This document shows positions 42,774 to 55,303 of a stretch of 64,000 nt of DNA, one piece after another. Location of the stretch: NCBI GenBank assembly GCA_021396245.1, contig WNYE01000016.1, positions 248,001-312,000 on the forward strand. The letters run 5' to 3'. Source of the DNA: Sporothrix humicola. Its lineage: Eukaryota > Ascomycota > Sordariomycetes > Ophiostomatales > Ophiostomataceae. A model generated the notes under the pieces. That model ran no database searches. It was not told the DNA's origin and saw nothing but the letters and a program-made list of their open reading frames with translations. The position numbers were made by a program, and so were the translations under genes. Every line of letters begins with the position of its first letter. The stretch's first letter is position 1.

Positions 42774-42926
42774 GCCCGGTTAGCTCAATCGGTAGAGCGT
42801 GAGACTCTTAATCTCAAGGTTGCGGGTAAGTTACAATTTCAACATTAAGAGTTCGAGTCGGGTTCGACTTGAGATTAAAGAACACAATGTTAACATCAAC
42901 TCAAGGTTCGACCCCCGCATCGGGCT
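42774..42926 (+). tRNA. tRNA-Lys(CTT) with 80-nt insertion in the T arm
   Basis: Bases 42774-42826 give acceptor strand GCCCGGT, D arm GCTC...GAGC, anticodon arm TGAGA-CTCTTAA-TCTCA (anticodon CTT) and the 5' T-stem GCGGG. After 80 nt, 42907-42925 supply T-loop TTCGACC, 3' T-stem CCCGC and acceptor ATCGGGC. Removing 42827-42906 (junction ambiguous by one T) gives a complete cloverleaf. The insertion is at position 53/54, not at the canonical eukaryotic intron site 37/38. The A box is intact, and a B box GGTTCGACCCC survives at 42905-42915 because the insert ends in GG. The insert has a 9-bp stem at 42852-42873. It is either a non-canonical intron or a disrupted pseudogene. Confidence 0.85.
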
Positions 42927-42939
42927 CAATTCCTGATGC

Positions 42940-42958
42940 GCCTCTTCTCCAAAGAGGC
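42940..42958 (+). terminator. Hairpin and T-run after tRNA
   Basis: GCCTCTT and AAGAGGC form a 7-bp stem with a 5-nt loop, 14 bp after the tRNA. A run of at least seven T follows near 42974. The T-run would serve as an RNA polymerase III terminator, while the hairpin's role is unclear. Confidence 0.4.
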
Positions 42959-44434
42959 ACTTCGAAACTGCAATATTTTTTTTATCATTTTTTCTTTCCT
43001 TCCTTCTTTTCCTATTTTTTTTTTGTTAGGCTTGAGTTGTGTCGTCCAGCTGCCATTGAGGTTCTTTCCCTTTTGGGACACAAGCCTGAGGCTGCAAGTC
43101 ACGGGACCTAAGTTTCGAGTTTCAACTTTTCTTTGACTGTCTGTTCAGTGTCCACATCTTCACGCGAGCTTATTTTCGTGCATGCACTCCAGACGAGGCC
43201 GTACCTCAAACTACGGGCATGACTTTTTGTGCATGGCCAAGTGGAGTCGAGCTCCGGCACATGCCGGCTGCGGGCGGCCGCGGTGACGGACCGTGACAGA
43301 TGCAGATGAAGTCGACAGGATGTGTCTATATTGTCCTTCTCGCCGACGTGCAATGCTCTTCTACGATGCTCATACCCTTCCGTTTGTTCTTCTCCCGTGC
43401 TCCATCCGTCGTCGTAGTTGAAATTGCTCTGAAATTACCACTGTCGCGCTTCGGTAATCAGGATCTAAAGCCTCCACTTTCCGAATTGCCGAGGATTTTA
43501 CGGACGAGGCCAACCAGAGGACTGCAAACAGACGAGGCTCGCCGGTGCATGAGCCTTGATGTGTCGAGATGTTGTTGTGCGACAGATTAATTGATTTCGA
43601 GAAGCAATTGTTGACAATTTGTGTCGATTGAAGATGTCGTTCATCTCGCTGCATGTGGAAGGCACAAGCTATTAAGCCAATTCGTCCCATTGAGAACCGA
43701 AGTGTCACGGGTAAGAAAAAGCCGCACACCGATAGTTGCATATTTATTGCATACCGTGTGCTGCCAAAAGTCCCTATTGCCGCCGTGCCGGACCAGCGGC
43801 CACGCCAGTTGCTGTGTCGCTCTGCCATTTCACACTTTTGCACGTTCTGTAAGCTCTGTCCCCGTTGTTTTCCCCTGGACCTTCCCTCTCCCAATCTCAG
43901 GAGCTGGGGCCTATTACCGGAATTTTTAGGGCGGAAAAACCTGCCAGCCCGCTGTGATTGGCCTGACCCGCTCGTCGGACCCACTGTCTGGTCGTTTTCT
44001 TCCCTTTTGTGTCCTGCTGGCTCACTTTTTTTCGCTCGTTTCCCTCTGCACCCATAGCGACCAGCAGTACCCACTTTCCTTGGCCTCTTTCTGTCTTCAG
44101 TGCCTGTCCTCCCCCATAGCGCACTGCGCCAAAGAGCCCCCGGCCGCTTTTCTTCGTCTCGCCCAGCGGGAAAAAAAGTCTCGCATTTTTTCTCCTTGCT
44201 TTTCCGGCTTTCCTCGTCTCTCCTCTCCTCTCCTCTCCCTTACCCTCCCAAAACACCTCCTCTCTTCTCTCCTCTTTTTTCCCTCTCCAATATCTCGCTC
44301 TCTTTTTTCCTTCCCTCCCCCCTTCCCGCGCTCAATTCTCAATTGCAATTGGTCTTGCAATTGTTTTCTTTTCGAGTTTCGTTTTCTCGTCACCCTTCCT
44401 TTTTTTTCCTTTTCACATCAAAACGGTCCCGACC
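42959..44434. other. Upstream region of ATP synthase alpha gene
   Basis: No gene. From about 44180 the + strand becomes a long pyrimidine-rich stretch leading to the ATP1 start, typical of strongly expressed fungal genes. Confidence 0.6.
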
Positions 44435-46991
44435 ATGTTCCGGAACGCACTCAGACAGTCGACGCGCGCCGTTGGCGCCATCTCTGCCAGCAGAGTGGCT
44501 GGGGTACGTTTTCCCGAGGCGAAAGAAAAATTTTGACGAAGCAACAACCAGGGCCGACGACGACGACGATGGAGATGAACGATGGCAAGGAAGCATGGCG
44601 GACTTGGGCTACATCCTCGAGGGACAGAAGCACTGCTGTCGACGACCCGAAACTGTTCAAAAAGTCAGCACGATCGGACACGAAACAACCCGAAGCCGAC
44701 AAACACCGCAACTCGATCCTCCCCCAAAACAAGACCCGAAACACCAGAGCAGAATCGATGGAATCGGACAACCCGGACTGGCAGGCTATCGCGGACGGCT
44801 CGCTCAATTGAAGAGCCGACGTTGATGGCTTGCCGGCGTCGGGCGGACAGCAAATGGGCGACAGCGGCATTTTTGTCTCGCTGGCGCTTCTGATTCGTCG
44901 AGCTTCTTTTTTCGGGTTGAAGCTTGGGGGGAGAGCTTTAGGTGTCGCGATTCAGTCCACAGCCGCGCCTTGTCTTCCATGCCTTCATCTTATCTTCATG
45001 TCGCGTCGTCACTCAAGCCTTGGGTTCTTCGTCAACGTTGCTTCACTTCATCATCACATACTAACATTATTATTCAGGCCCGCGTCGTCGCCCCTGCTTT
45101 CATCCAGGCCCGCACCTACGCCGATGCCAAGGCCTCGCCTACCGAGGTCTCGACCATCCTCGAGCAGCGGATCCGCGGTGTCCAGGAGGAGGCTGGTCTC
45201 GCCGAGACCGGCCGTGTCCTGTCGGTTGGGTGAGTCGCCTCGTCAACTATATCTTTTGCATTTATGTCGTCTCTAACAAAACAGTGATGGTATCGCCCGT
45301 GTTCACGGCATGGCCAACGTCCAGGCTGAGGAGCTTGTCGAGTTCGCCTCGGGCGTCAAGGGCATGTGCATGAACCTCGAGGCCGGCCAGGTCGGTGTCG
45401 TGCTGTTCGGTTCCGATCGTCTCGTCGCTGAGGGTGAGACCGTCAAGCGTACCGGCCAGATTGTCGATGTTCCCGTCGGCCCCGAGATGCTCGGCCGTGT
45501 CGTCGACGCTCTCGGTAACCCCATTGACGGCAAGGGCCCCATCAACACCAAGTCCCGCCGTCGTGCCCAGCTCAAGGCCCCTGGCATTCTGCCCCGCCAG
45601 TCCGTCCGCGAGCCCGTCCAGACCGGCATGAAGTCCATCGACGCCATGGTCCCCATCGGCCGTGGTCAGCGTGAGCTGATTATCGGTGATCGTCAGACCG
45701 GCAAGACCGCTGTCGCCATCGACGCCATCCTGAACCAGAAGCGCTGGAACAACGGCACCGACGAGAAGAAGAAGCTGTACTGTGTCTACGTCGCCGTCGG
45801 CCAGAAGCGTTCCACCGTCGCCCAGCTCGTCAAGACTCTTGAGGAGAACAATGCCATGCAATACTCGATTGTGGTCGCTGCCACTGCCTCTGAGGCCGCT
45901 CCCCTGCAGTACCTTGCTCCTTTCACTGGTAAGTTTGATATTTTGTGTTCTGCATCCGATGTTTGGTTGTCAGGGTGCACTTGCCCTATTTGTTTATTTA
46001 CCCCGTCGCTCCTTCCATCTGTGTCTGGTGTGAACGGTCGCTCTTTCCTCATGGATGCCAATTTTGGCCCTTAAATCCGACCACCCAAAGTTGGACCCAC
46101 TTTTCACAACTTCATTGCATCGTCAAATCGACATCACCACAACATCACTACGACTTCAAAACATCCAAAAACACATGAAAAAGCCATTTCTAACCTAAAA
46201 TTTTAGGTGCAACCATTGCCGAGGACTTCCGCGATAACGGAAAGCACGCTCTCGTCATTTTCGACGATCTCTCGAAGCAGGCCGTTGCTTACCGCCAGAT
46301 GTCTCTGCTGCTCCGTCGTCCCCCTGGTCGTGAGGCCTACCCCGGTGACGTTTTCTACCTGCACTCCCGTCTGCTGGAGCGTGCTGCCAAGATGAACGAC
46401 AAGCTTGGCGGTGGTTCCATGACTGCCCTGCCCGTCATTGAGACCCAGGGCGGTGATGTGTCTGCTTACATTCCCACCAACGTCATTTCCATTACCGACG
46501 GCCAGATCTTCCTGGAGGCTGAGCTGTTCTACAAGGGTATCCGCCCGGCTATCAACGTCGGTCTGTCCGTGTCTCGTGTCGGTTCCGCTGCCCAGCTGAA
46601 GGCCATGAAGCAGGTCGCCGGTTCGCTGAAGCTGTTCTTGGCCCAGTACCGTGAGGTCGCTGCCTTCGCCCAGTTCGGTTCCGATCTGGATGCTTCCACC
46701 AAGCAGACCCTGAACCGTGGTGAGCGTCTGACTGAGCTCCTGAAGCAGAAGCAGTACTCGCCTATGGCCGTCAACGAGATGGTTCCCCTGATCTTCGCTG
46801 GTGTCAACGGTTTCCTCGACAGCGTCCCCGTCGCCAAGATCCTGACCTGGGAGGCCGACTTCCTGGCTCACCTCAAGACCAACGAGGCTGAGATCCTGGC
46901 CACCATCGAGAAGGAGGGTGCCATCAGCAAGGAGACTGAGGCCAAGCTCCGCGACATCACCGCGTCGTTCACCAAGAGCTTCCTGGGTTAA
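44435..46991 (+). CDS. ATP1: Mitochondrial ATP synthase F1 subunit alpha
   Basis: Four exons, 44435-44503, 45078-45229, 45285-45928 and 46207-46991, giving 549 aa. Exon 1 encodes MFRNALRQSTRAVGAISASR, a classic mitochondrial presequence. Exon 2 enters the mature protein (ARTYADAKASPTEVS). Walker A GDRQTGKT lies near residue 208, followed by NQKRWNNGTDEKKK, ATASEAAPLQYLAPFTG, IFDDLSKQAVAYRQMSLLLR, RPPGREAYPGDVFYLHSRLL and the C-terminal helical domain ending FTKSFLG. The alpha subunit pairs with beta in the F1 hexamer and carries the non-catalytic nucleotide sites and the arginine finger. Introns are 574, 55 and 278 nt. The first and third are long for this class. Confidence 0.97.
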
Positions 46992-48066
46992 ATCGCTTAA
47001 TCCCATTTGACTCTTAAAGATACTCTTGGGGCGGATAATTTTTCTCCCCGCCGCTCTTCCCGTCCGGACACAAAGCATATGGACAAACATACATGGACAT
47101 GGACTTGTTAATGGGTGTGGTGTAAAATAAAAAAAAGTTTTCTGGCCGCTAATCGGCAAGATACAAAAACCCGGGGGGAAAGAACAAAAGTCCTTCAGAA
47201 GGAGGGAGAAAGGAGGCTTTTGTGGGAGACGAAGGAGCGAGAACTTGTAGAAATCATCTTTTTTCATAAACCTTGAACGCGCGCGCAGGAGACGGCAGAA
47301 AGAAAGGTAACATGTACATACCACATACTGTGCCTTTGCTTTCTGCGTGTTGTGTATTGTCTATTTTGTTGGGGCGACTGTCTGAGGTCTGCTTTATATT
47401 TGTATTTCAGTCTTTTGCATCCCATCTGAATTGGCCTTCTTTTGTTTTTCTAACTGTTTCTCATTTTTTCTATTCTTTGCTTGACGTGTTTTTCCATCTT
47501 TGACTTTGGTGAAGAGCGCATCATGAAAGATGGTGTGGGATGTTAGAATACAGAGAAGCCAATTGGGAGCCGACTGTCGCTCCAACCAAAATAGCTGTAA
47601 AATAGTCGCTGTTGACTTGGTTTCCTATGTAAATATCATCTAAATACAATCCATAAAATTACCATTTTCTTCTGTTTTGCAATTGTGTGTTATTGTTGTT
47701 CGCTCCTTCCTCTTCTCTGACTGCGCTGCTGACAAAGGGCCGTGCATCGGCCCCTCCCGTATTAGTAGCGGTGCGCACCCGCTACAGTCCCGCACAACAA
47801 AGAGGGAAAGAGCGTGACATCATGGATTGAAACGGAAGCTGCGTTCTGCAACAAAACAAAAACAGCAACAAGTACGAAGGCAGAAGGAGCAACACGAATA
47901 AACAAATAAGCAGTCGCTCTTGCCTTCTCTGTCTGCATTTCATCTCACCCCTTTGACGGCACCTCCTCTACACTGTTCAACTTAGACACCTAACAACACC
48001 AATCGACTAAGAGGCGAGCTCAACAGCATCAGACGACTACATCAGACCACAACAAACACGCTTACA
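46992..48066. other. Intergenic between ATP1 and NAD(P)HX dehydratase
   Basis: 3' flank of ATP1 and promoter of the next gene. The segment GTAGCGG-TGCGCAC-CCGCTAC near 47765-47786 is a perfect 7-bp inverted repeat. No coding signal. Confidence 0.6.
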
Positions 48067-49258
48067 ATGTCCCCGGCCAGCTCGCCCGCTACCGAAATGT
48101 CACCGGCCACCAAAGAGCTTCTCGCGCGTGCGCGCCAGATGGTGCCGCCGATGCTGTCGTCCTTCCACAAGGGCCAGCTCGGGCGCATCGGCGTGATTGG
48201 CGGCAGCGAAAACTACACGGGCGCGCCCTACTTTTCCGCCATGGCCAGCGCGCGGCTTGGCTGTGATATGGTACGTCTATGCGTCGCAACAAGATTGAGT
48301 CCCCCTGATGAAGAATACCCCTGCTAACAGTGTAGTCCCACGTTATATGCACACCAGCGGCGGCGGCGGTGATCAAGACGTACTCGCCGAATCTCATGGT
48401 GCACCCGCTGATGCGCGAGGGCAGCAAGCCCGGCAGCGAAGGCGATGAGACGGACCCCAAGGCCATTTCGAAAAAGGTCATTGATGAGCTGCTGCCACGG
48501 CTGCACGTTCTTGTTGTTGGCCCCGGTCTCGGCCGCGATCCTTTGATGCAGCAGACGGTCGGACATGTGGTGGCGGCCGCCCGCAAGGCGAATATGCCGC
48601 TGGTGCTTGACGCGGACGCTCTACAGCTCGTCCAAAATCAGCCGGACCTCGTCAAGGGCTACCCATTGGCCGTGCTGACACCGAACGTGGTCGAGTTTGG
48701 CCGGCTTGAAAAGGCGTTCTTGGGCGACGGCAAGAAAAAAGATGGCAAGGATGCCGGGGACAAGGCACTTCGTCTCTCCAAGGCTCTCGGCGGCGTGACG
48801 ATTGTCGAAAAGGGCGGCGTGGACACTGTGGCAGCCTACACGGACGACAATGCCTACGGCCCGTACAAATCGGACCTGACGGGTGGGCGCAAGCGGTCAG
48901 GCGGCCAGGGCGACACTTTGACGGGATCCATTGGCACCTTCCTCGGCTGGCGCAAGGCATACCACGACGGTCTTTGGGACACGAAAAAGTCGGGCGACAA
49001 GGCGCTGGATGAACGGGAGACGGTGCTCCTCGCGGCCTTTGCCGGCAGTGCCGTTACAAGGGTAGGTTATCACCTCTCGGACCATATTGTGATATCTCTT
49101 TACTGACAGTACAGGAATGCTCTCGACTTGCATTCGAGAAGCGTGGTCGCAGTTTGCAGGCCAGCGATCTCACTGAAGAGGTGCACACGGCGTTCATCAA
49201 CCTGTTTGGTGCTGATGAGGATGAAGATTCAGTTGAGGAGGGTGCATCAAAGTTGTGA
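48067..49258 (+). CDS. NNR2: ATP-dependent (S)-NAD(P)H-hydrate dehydratase
   Basis: Three exons, 48067-48270, 48336-49061 and 49115-49258, giving 357 aa. Both introns start GTANGT and have GCTAAC or ACTGAC branch sites. It repairs damaged NAD(P)H by dehydrating the S-hydrate with ATP, working with an epimerase. The ribokinase-like fold shows IGVIGGSENYTGAPYFSAMA at residues ~38-57, VVGPGLGRD, LVLDADAL, LTPNVVEFGRL and the nucleotide-binding GGQGDTLTGSIGTFLGWR near the C-terminus. There is no attached epimerase domain, as usual in fungi. The ATG at 48067 is followed by a second in-frame ATG at codon 11. No clear mitochondrial presequence, so cytosolic location is likely. Confidence 0.93.
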
Positions 49259-52200
49259 TCGCTGTCGCGAGACAAGACGGGCATTGAGTTATGGATAAAA
49301 TCATGGATACTTGAGACCGACTACTGAAAAGAAGCACAAAATTGATAAGACTTTGAACAATCTGAAGACGGCATATACCAACCAGTGATGGCTTGCCCAC
49401 TTGCCATGGTCGTGATGTTGACAATTGTGGCATTTGCAAATGGTATCAAACTTTATATTTCTTATTGCATTCGACATTTAATATCTGTCAGAATGGACGT
49501 TAACCGAAGAGAATGTCAATCTTTCGAATATGCCTCCATTCGTATTAGTGACTAATGGCCTCGTGGTGGGTGGTCTTGGGATCAAGTGTCTTTTTGATAC
49601 TGGAATGTAGTGTGCAACCACAACGTTGACTTTAGCTTCGTATCTATTTACATTACGTCGTATTTCGGCGAAGAAAGTAAACAAATAACATATTTCGGAA
49701 AATAAAGCATTGGATTGTCTGTATTTTCGGAGAGAATTGTGTTGCATCTATTTACGAAACTTTCTTTTGACGTCACAAACTCCCAAGTTGTTGATTGTTT
49801 ACATTCTTGAAACATCACCATGCTATGATGTGCACACCGAATATTCACACACCCCCTCGTGACATTCAACTGTGTGTATTTATTCTACCCCAGCAAGTTC
49901 TCTTGGTATGCAATATGCACACCTTCCCTCGTTTCAAATAAACGAAGCCTCACACGATACGGCCTGGGCGTGCACCAGGTATCATGGCTCGGAAACGTGG
50001 TCGCAGGCATAGGGGCCCTTCACCGAATATTGCAGGTAGATTGAAGCACCACAGACCTATTTTTGTTGAGAGAATCGTTTCTCAGTGATGGCGCCCAGCC
50101 ACTTCAAGAATACCGATCGGTGATGCTTTGCATGCACATACGGGAAGGATATGAGGCTTCCACGTTTTTTATTCCGTTGCGACCGGTATGAAAAGTGCTG
50201 GGATTTCTGATACTGTCCGGGATACCCATGACAGCAAGTTACGGTGAGACGGTGAGAAGGCCAGAGACTCGCTTCTCGAAGCGAATCGATGTTGTACAAA
50301 CTCGAGGAAAGGCCACAGAAGGGCACAAAAACTACAAACCAAAGGCGAGACGCTAGAACGAGGCTGGGGGGCTGGCCAGAAGGTGGAAGGTGGCGCCGAT
50401 ACAAATGTCCTGATCTACGGCAGCATGGGAAACAAAGTGCAGGCATTCTACACGAGCACAAGACGGAACGCCACACGGAATATGTTGAGAAAAGGTTCTA
50501 GAATGTCTGGTGAACGGGCCTCGATATGAACTCTCCTGTGAAAATGTCCGGTGCCCGGCATGTGCCCGGCATCCGGGGTCGTGGCCATGGTTCGGTTGCC
50601 CACATCGCGGATCGGTGTTGATATCACGACATCATAATCAGCTCACCTCCAACTTATGTATCTCCTCACCATCAATAGATGGCAACTCAAGCAGGCGTTG
50701 ATGGCAGGATGACGGCAAGAGAGAGAATGAGCTTGAATCCTTTTAGCCCCCTTACGGAGGTGGCTTGGTTTGTCACGAATGAAGGCTCAAAGAGCATCAG
50801 GGCCCTATTACTCTTCAGAGCCTCTGAACTTTTCTTTGGTATCATCGGATAGCAACAAGGTCCGGGATGCCACAGCTGCACGACACGAGATCCTTTTAAT
50901 TTAACTAGGAGTCTAGGCAACCTGGTCGCTGGGTTCAAGTTGTGTAGCACAAAAACCACCCAGAACCAGGGACAACACCCGTTTGCTTCCCTGTCTCGTT
51001 GCACAAAAACGCAAGATAGGCGAGTCGGAGTTGTTGGCGGGAGAGCTTCTCAAGGAAAAAAAAGGAAGAAGGGTCTACTCGCCAAAATATGCTAAAAGAG
51101 GAAGGACAAAAGAGAATTTGATACGGTTGAAGCTTGGTTGACACCTGGTAGATACTTGGTAGAAGGATCTCCTTAGCCTCTCACATCATTTATTCACATG
51201 TTGAGCATATTGTGACTCTACCAATGCACGTCTATTGTTTATATTGACATCGTCCACGATCTATCCAGCAGCCACAACGTGCTCGATCGCGTAGTCATCC
51301 TTTGATATCCCTGAGAATACGACTCTACGGTTGTAAGATCTGCACTTTCTCCTTTTTAAACGGTCTCTATCCGCATCTGTTAATGCATTGCAAGCTGAAC
51401 CCAAGACAAAACGGAGTTTTTGTAAAAGTAGAGCCTCACGGATAGTTCGAGACTTGCTTCTCAGCCATTTCACCAGAGGAAAGATCGGCATCCGCCAACA
51501 AAGTTCAGTTGAGTTGAAAATAGAAGCCTCCTTGCTGTGTGCCCTTTGACTGTCGTCTCTTCTCGGCCTCGCCTTCCCATCGCCCAAAAGGCACAAAATA
51601 ACAATGCATGTCTGAAGTCGGGAAATTAATTCTGTTCGGAGACTCCTTTTACGATGCACTGTCGATCAAAGGGTTTGTTGCGCTTCTCACGGAGAGACAC
51701 TGGAAAGGGAGGAAAAAAGAGGGCGCCGCTTACAACTTAGCGGCCAAGACGGAAAGGTCAGATTGACGAGAGACGACGACAGCTGTAATAGGACGCTCTA
51801 CGGTCCAAATAGGAAGGAAAGTGCAGCCCAAGAGAGCATGTACACAAGAGTCATCGCGATCGAGGACGATCGGCTACGATTTTGGGCTTTTAGGAGGGAG
51901 CCCTCCTTCTGTTACTGTTTTTTGCCGCCTTTCCCTGCGTCTCTTTTTCTCCGAGATCAGCACTGTCCCAGCGCAGGGTCTCTGTCCATCGTGTTAACCT
52001 CTGTCTGTTCGGATGAGAGCGAGGCCCTATGACTTGAAGATCGTGGGATCTGTTGGATGCCTCCCTGAAGACAGCAGAAGACAGAAGACGACAAACAACC
52101 CGGCATCACGGCAACGGTGCTTGCATTTGTTTAGACATCAAGAGCCACTGTGCCTTGAAACGAGAATATTTACGTTATGATATTGGCCTTCCTTCCGTTT

Positions 52201-55200
52201 GTTCCGACGACGGTTTTTCCACACGAACACCGTCCGTTTCAGTATTTTCTTCTGTTCTTTTGTCTGTCCAGTCCATTTCTTGTCAGGTCCCCTTTATTAC
52301 ATGCTCCGCCTTGTGTCTGTGTAGTCTAGACTCGACCTCCAGGCAACAGACTCCTCGAACTGCATGTCTCATCCGGGGAGGGGAGTTTGCATCGTGCATG
52401 CTGCACTGTTTTTCGGTCCTGCATATTTACTGCTGCATGCACAGTGAGAAGCACGCTGCAAGCCTCAACGCCTGCCCGTCCCTGAACATCGTGTCGAATG
52501 TCTCTGACGCGATGTCAATACGCTCAACACGCAAATTGGACGTGCCTTTCTCTCCGCCCCCTTGATCGTGCATTATCTTCCGGTGATCCTGGACGTGTTT
52601 CGTGTCGACGTGTTCTGGCTTCTCTGTTTCGTTATTTCTTTTTTTGTTCCTTCTATTTTGTTTCTTTATGTCCCTCTTTCTTTGGCCCTACGTACTTTTT
52701 GCCTTTAATGTCTCTCTCATATTACTGTCGGGTCCCGCGATGTCACCCTCATCCGAATTCCGGCGCCCCCTCCCAGCTCGCCCCTTCTCTTGGGCCTCCT
52801 GAGTCTAGATGGGCCCGTCGTTTCCAAGCAAGACATCTGGACAACAGGCCGTCTGTCTTCTTTTGGAAGGTCGATGTCCGCGTATCGTATCTCGTTCGTA
52901 GGCTGTATCTTAGTATCTATCTTGCATCGTAATATTTATGTTTACTCAGTACAGAAGCAAGGCCAAAAACGTGGTGTGTCCATCTGCTGTGATCTCCTGT
53001 GATCTCCTGTGATATCTAGTGATCTGCCCTGCAACTCCAACCCCAAACTGCTGCAACTGCTATAAGTCGAAACCCCGACCAACTGCCGGCATCCGACCTT
53101 GCGCAGTGAGCATTCCAGTCCTGAAGGTTTGTTGTGTATTCAACTGGATGCTGTGTGACGGATCACCACTGTCTGTTGAGAGTAACTGGCTTGACAGTGA
53201 CAGCACTTTCGGTTGACCAACATGAACACGTAACTGCCATCGACGACAGTCTCGACCGTGATGAACTCGTATGTTGTGGCCAGTACTTTCTTTTTTCTTT
53301 CCCTCCTCCTTCTCGACGCCCCTTCATCTTGTCACGACATCGTCATGGCCACGTTTTCTTCACTTGCACTCTCGGTTATTGCTGTTGCTTTCCACCAACT
53401 TTCTTTTTTTTTTGGCCAACCTCTTTCTTCCAACTTGCTTTTTTTGTGCCTCCCCAGGGATATTTTCGTCTTCGTCTTCGCTTTCCGGCTTCTCTTCCTC
53501 GCTTCTCGTCCTCCTCCTCGATTCTCCCTCGTTCTCGCGCGTTCTCTCTTGGCGGCGCCTCGTCAAGAGCAGACTTTTCACTTCCACCCTCGTGTAAGAC
53601 ATTTCCAAACGGCGGGGGTAGGTAGTCGACAACTGTCTCGTAGACACCATCGCCACACGATACATCACAAATAGAGCAGTCTTGAGTGTACTTGTCACCA
53701 AAAAGCAAGTAAACGAAACGGACTGCTGTATATGCAAGGGTCTGTCATGTGTTGTCGTCAAGGTCCTCCCTTTTTTTGTTGTCTTTTTGTATCTGTCTTC
53801 TGTCTGGATTGCGGGAAACAGTGGATAGATTGCGGCACTGTCAGAAACAGAAACAGAAACGGAAACGGAAACCAGAACAGACACAAACACCGCGAGGGAG
53901 GAGGCAAGGGGTCTCTTTGCCTTTTGTGGGCAGACACTACACACTGCATGTATTTTGTCATCTTTGCGTCGTCAAAAGTACCTCTCTCAGAGTTTCTGCG
54001 TGCCTCACGGAGTCACAAGCACCAATAACATCTTTCCTTCTCTCCAAAATCCCCCACCTCCGCCACCACCTCGACACATGCTCTCCCTGCGTGCTTGCTT
54101 TTTGCTTTGCCTTTTTATCAGCCGTTTCGAACCGTTCGTTGGAGGTGTCGACAGTTGTTCGCGTTGATTTGATGTACAGTACTTGATGTCCGCCGCCGTC
54201 TTGCTAGCGGCCGGGGAGGACGGGAGCGAGGCTCCCTCGCGTCGCAAGTCGCGAGTCCAGGCGGCACCCACCGTCTCTAGCCCATCCCTTGTTTTCTGGT
54301 GGTTCGACGTCGGAGCATGGCCTCCCTTTGGTCAATGTCGAAGTGACAGCCTCCCTTGACTTTATGTTCTGTACGAGGCAAATGCGTCAAACAGCGGAGG
54401 ATTGTCAGATTTACAGACCACAAGGCCGGAGCTTTCAAGAATCAACACTCTGACTGGACACTCTGACTGGCCGGAGCATTGTCTCGACAGTGACTTACAG
54501 CGAGTTGTTTGACTCAATTGACCTTGAGCATCGACTCAAAAGTCTTGTCACACAGCCCAGCTCCTGGTTTTTGCCAGAACCTGTTTTTCGGGATTTGTCG
54601 TCTTCTTTGTACAGACAGATTTTCCACCGTCTTTTATCTTGGATGTCTCCCGGGATGCATCCCGCGGGTCTAAAAACGACGCAATGCAACCCTCCCTTTT
54701 CGCAGTGGTGTGGAGAGCTTTCCTCGCTTTCTTACTTCTTACCAAGAGTTTTGGCGTTCTTCCAGTGCCCGTTTTTAGCTGTGCAGTAGCGCTGGCCTCT
54801 TGTTTGTCGGCCCCTGTCGGCAAATCATGACAGCGGCCCTCACAACACACAAAAGGACATCAACATTTGCTTTGCCGCCTTTCTCCTCACAACGACAAGA
54901 TGGCAAACAGCCATGACAAAGTGTGGAATAGGGCAAAATGTGAAAAGTACAGACGAAAGGCACAGGAAAGGCACAAACAACGCGATGTTATGGTACCTGT
55001 CGGAGTATTATGCACCTGCTGTGCTACACAAACCGGACTTTGGCACTCTGGGAGGGTATCATCTCACAGATCTCTCAGTCAGACCTGTATTTCCACATCT
55101 TGTTGCCATCGCTGGCCATCGTTGCTCATCACTAGACGTCGTCTTTCCCCTCTTCTCTCCCAGAACTGGATCGCCGGAGACGCAAGGCCAGGCCATTGCA

Positions 55201-55303
55201 ATCAAGACCCGGCAGGACGGAAGGGCCTGGCAGAGATACTCTGTAGCGCTGAAAAAGAAAGAGAAAAAAAAAAAACGCCAAAGGGCTGCTTTCTGATGTC
55301 ACA
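49259..55303. other. Long gene-free region, first part
   Basis: No frame with a recognisable domain or coding codon bias. The best-looking open stretch is 51261-51659 on the minus strand, which starts with GTG and matches no family I know. A run of GTGATCTCCT repeats lies near 52990, and GAAACA/GGAAAC repeats near 53845-53870. No tRNA recognised. Confidence 0.55.

Noticed and set aside
42804..42906. Ordinary anticodon-loop intron in tRNA-Lys
   Set aside because: The sequence after the insert lacks the 3' anticodon stem and the 5' T-stem. These lie before the insert, so a 37/38 intron cannot rebuild the tRNA.
46203..47324. 373-codon minus-strand frame
   Set aside because: Mostly antisense to the last exon of ATP1. 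The extra part beyond the exon has no protein features.
51261..51659. 132-codon minus-strand frame
   Set aside because: Somewhat protein-like C-terminal half, but it starts with GTG, has no homologue I know and is isolated in the gene desert.
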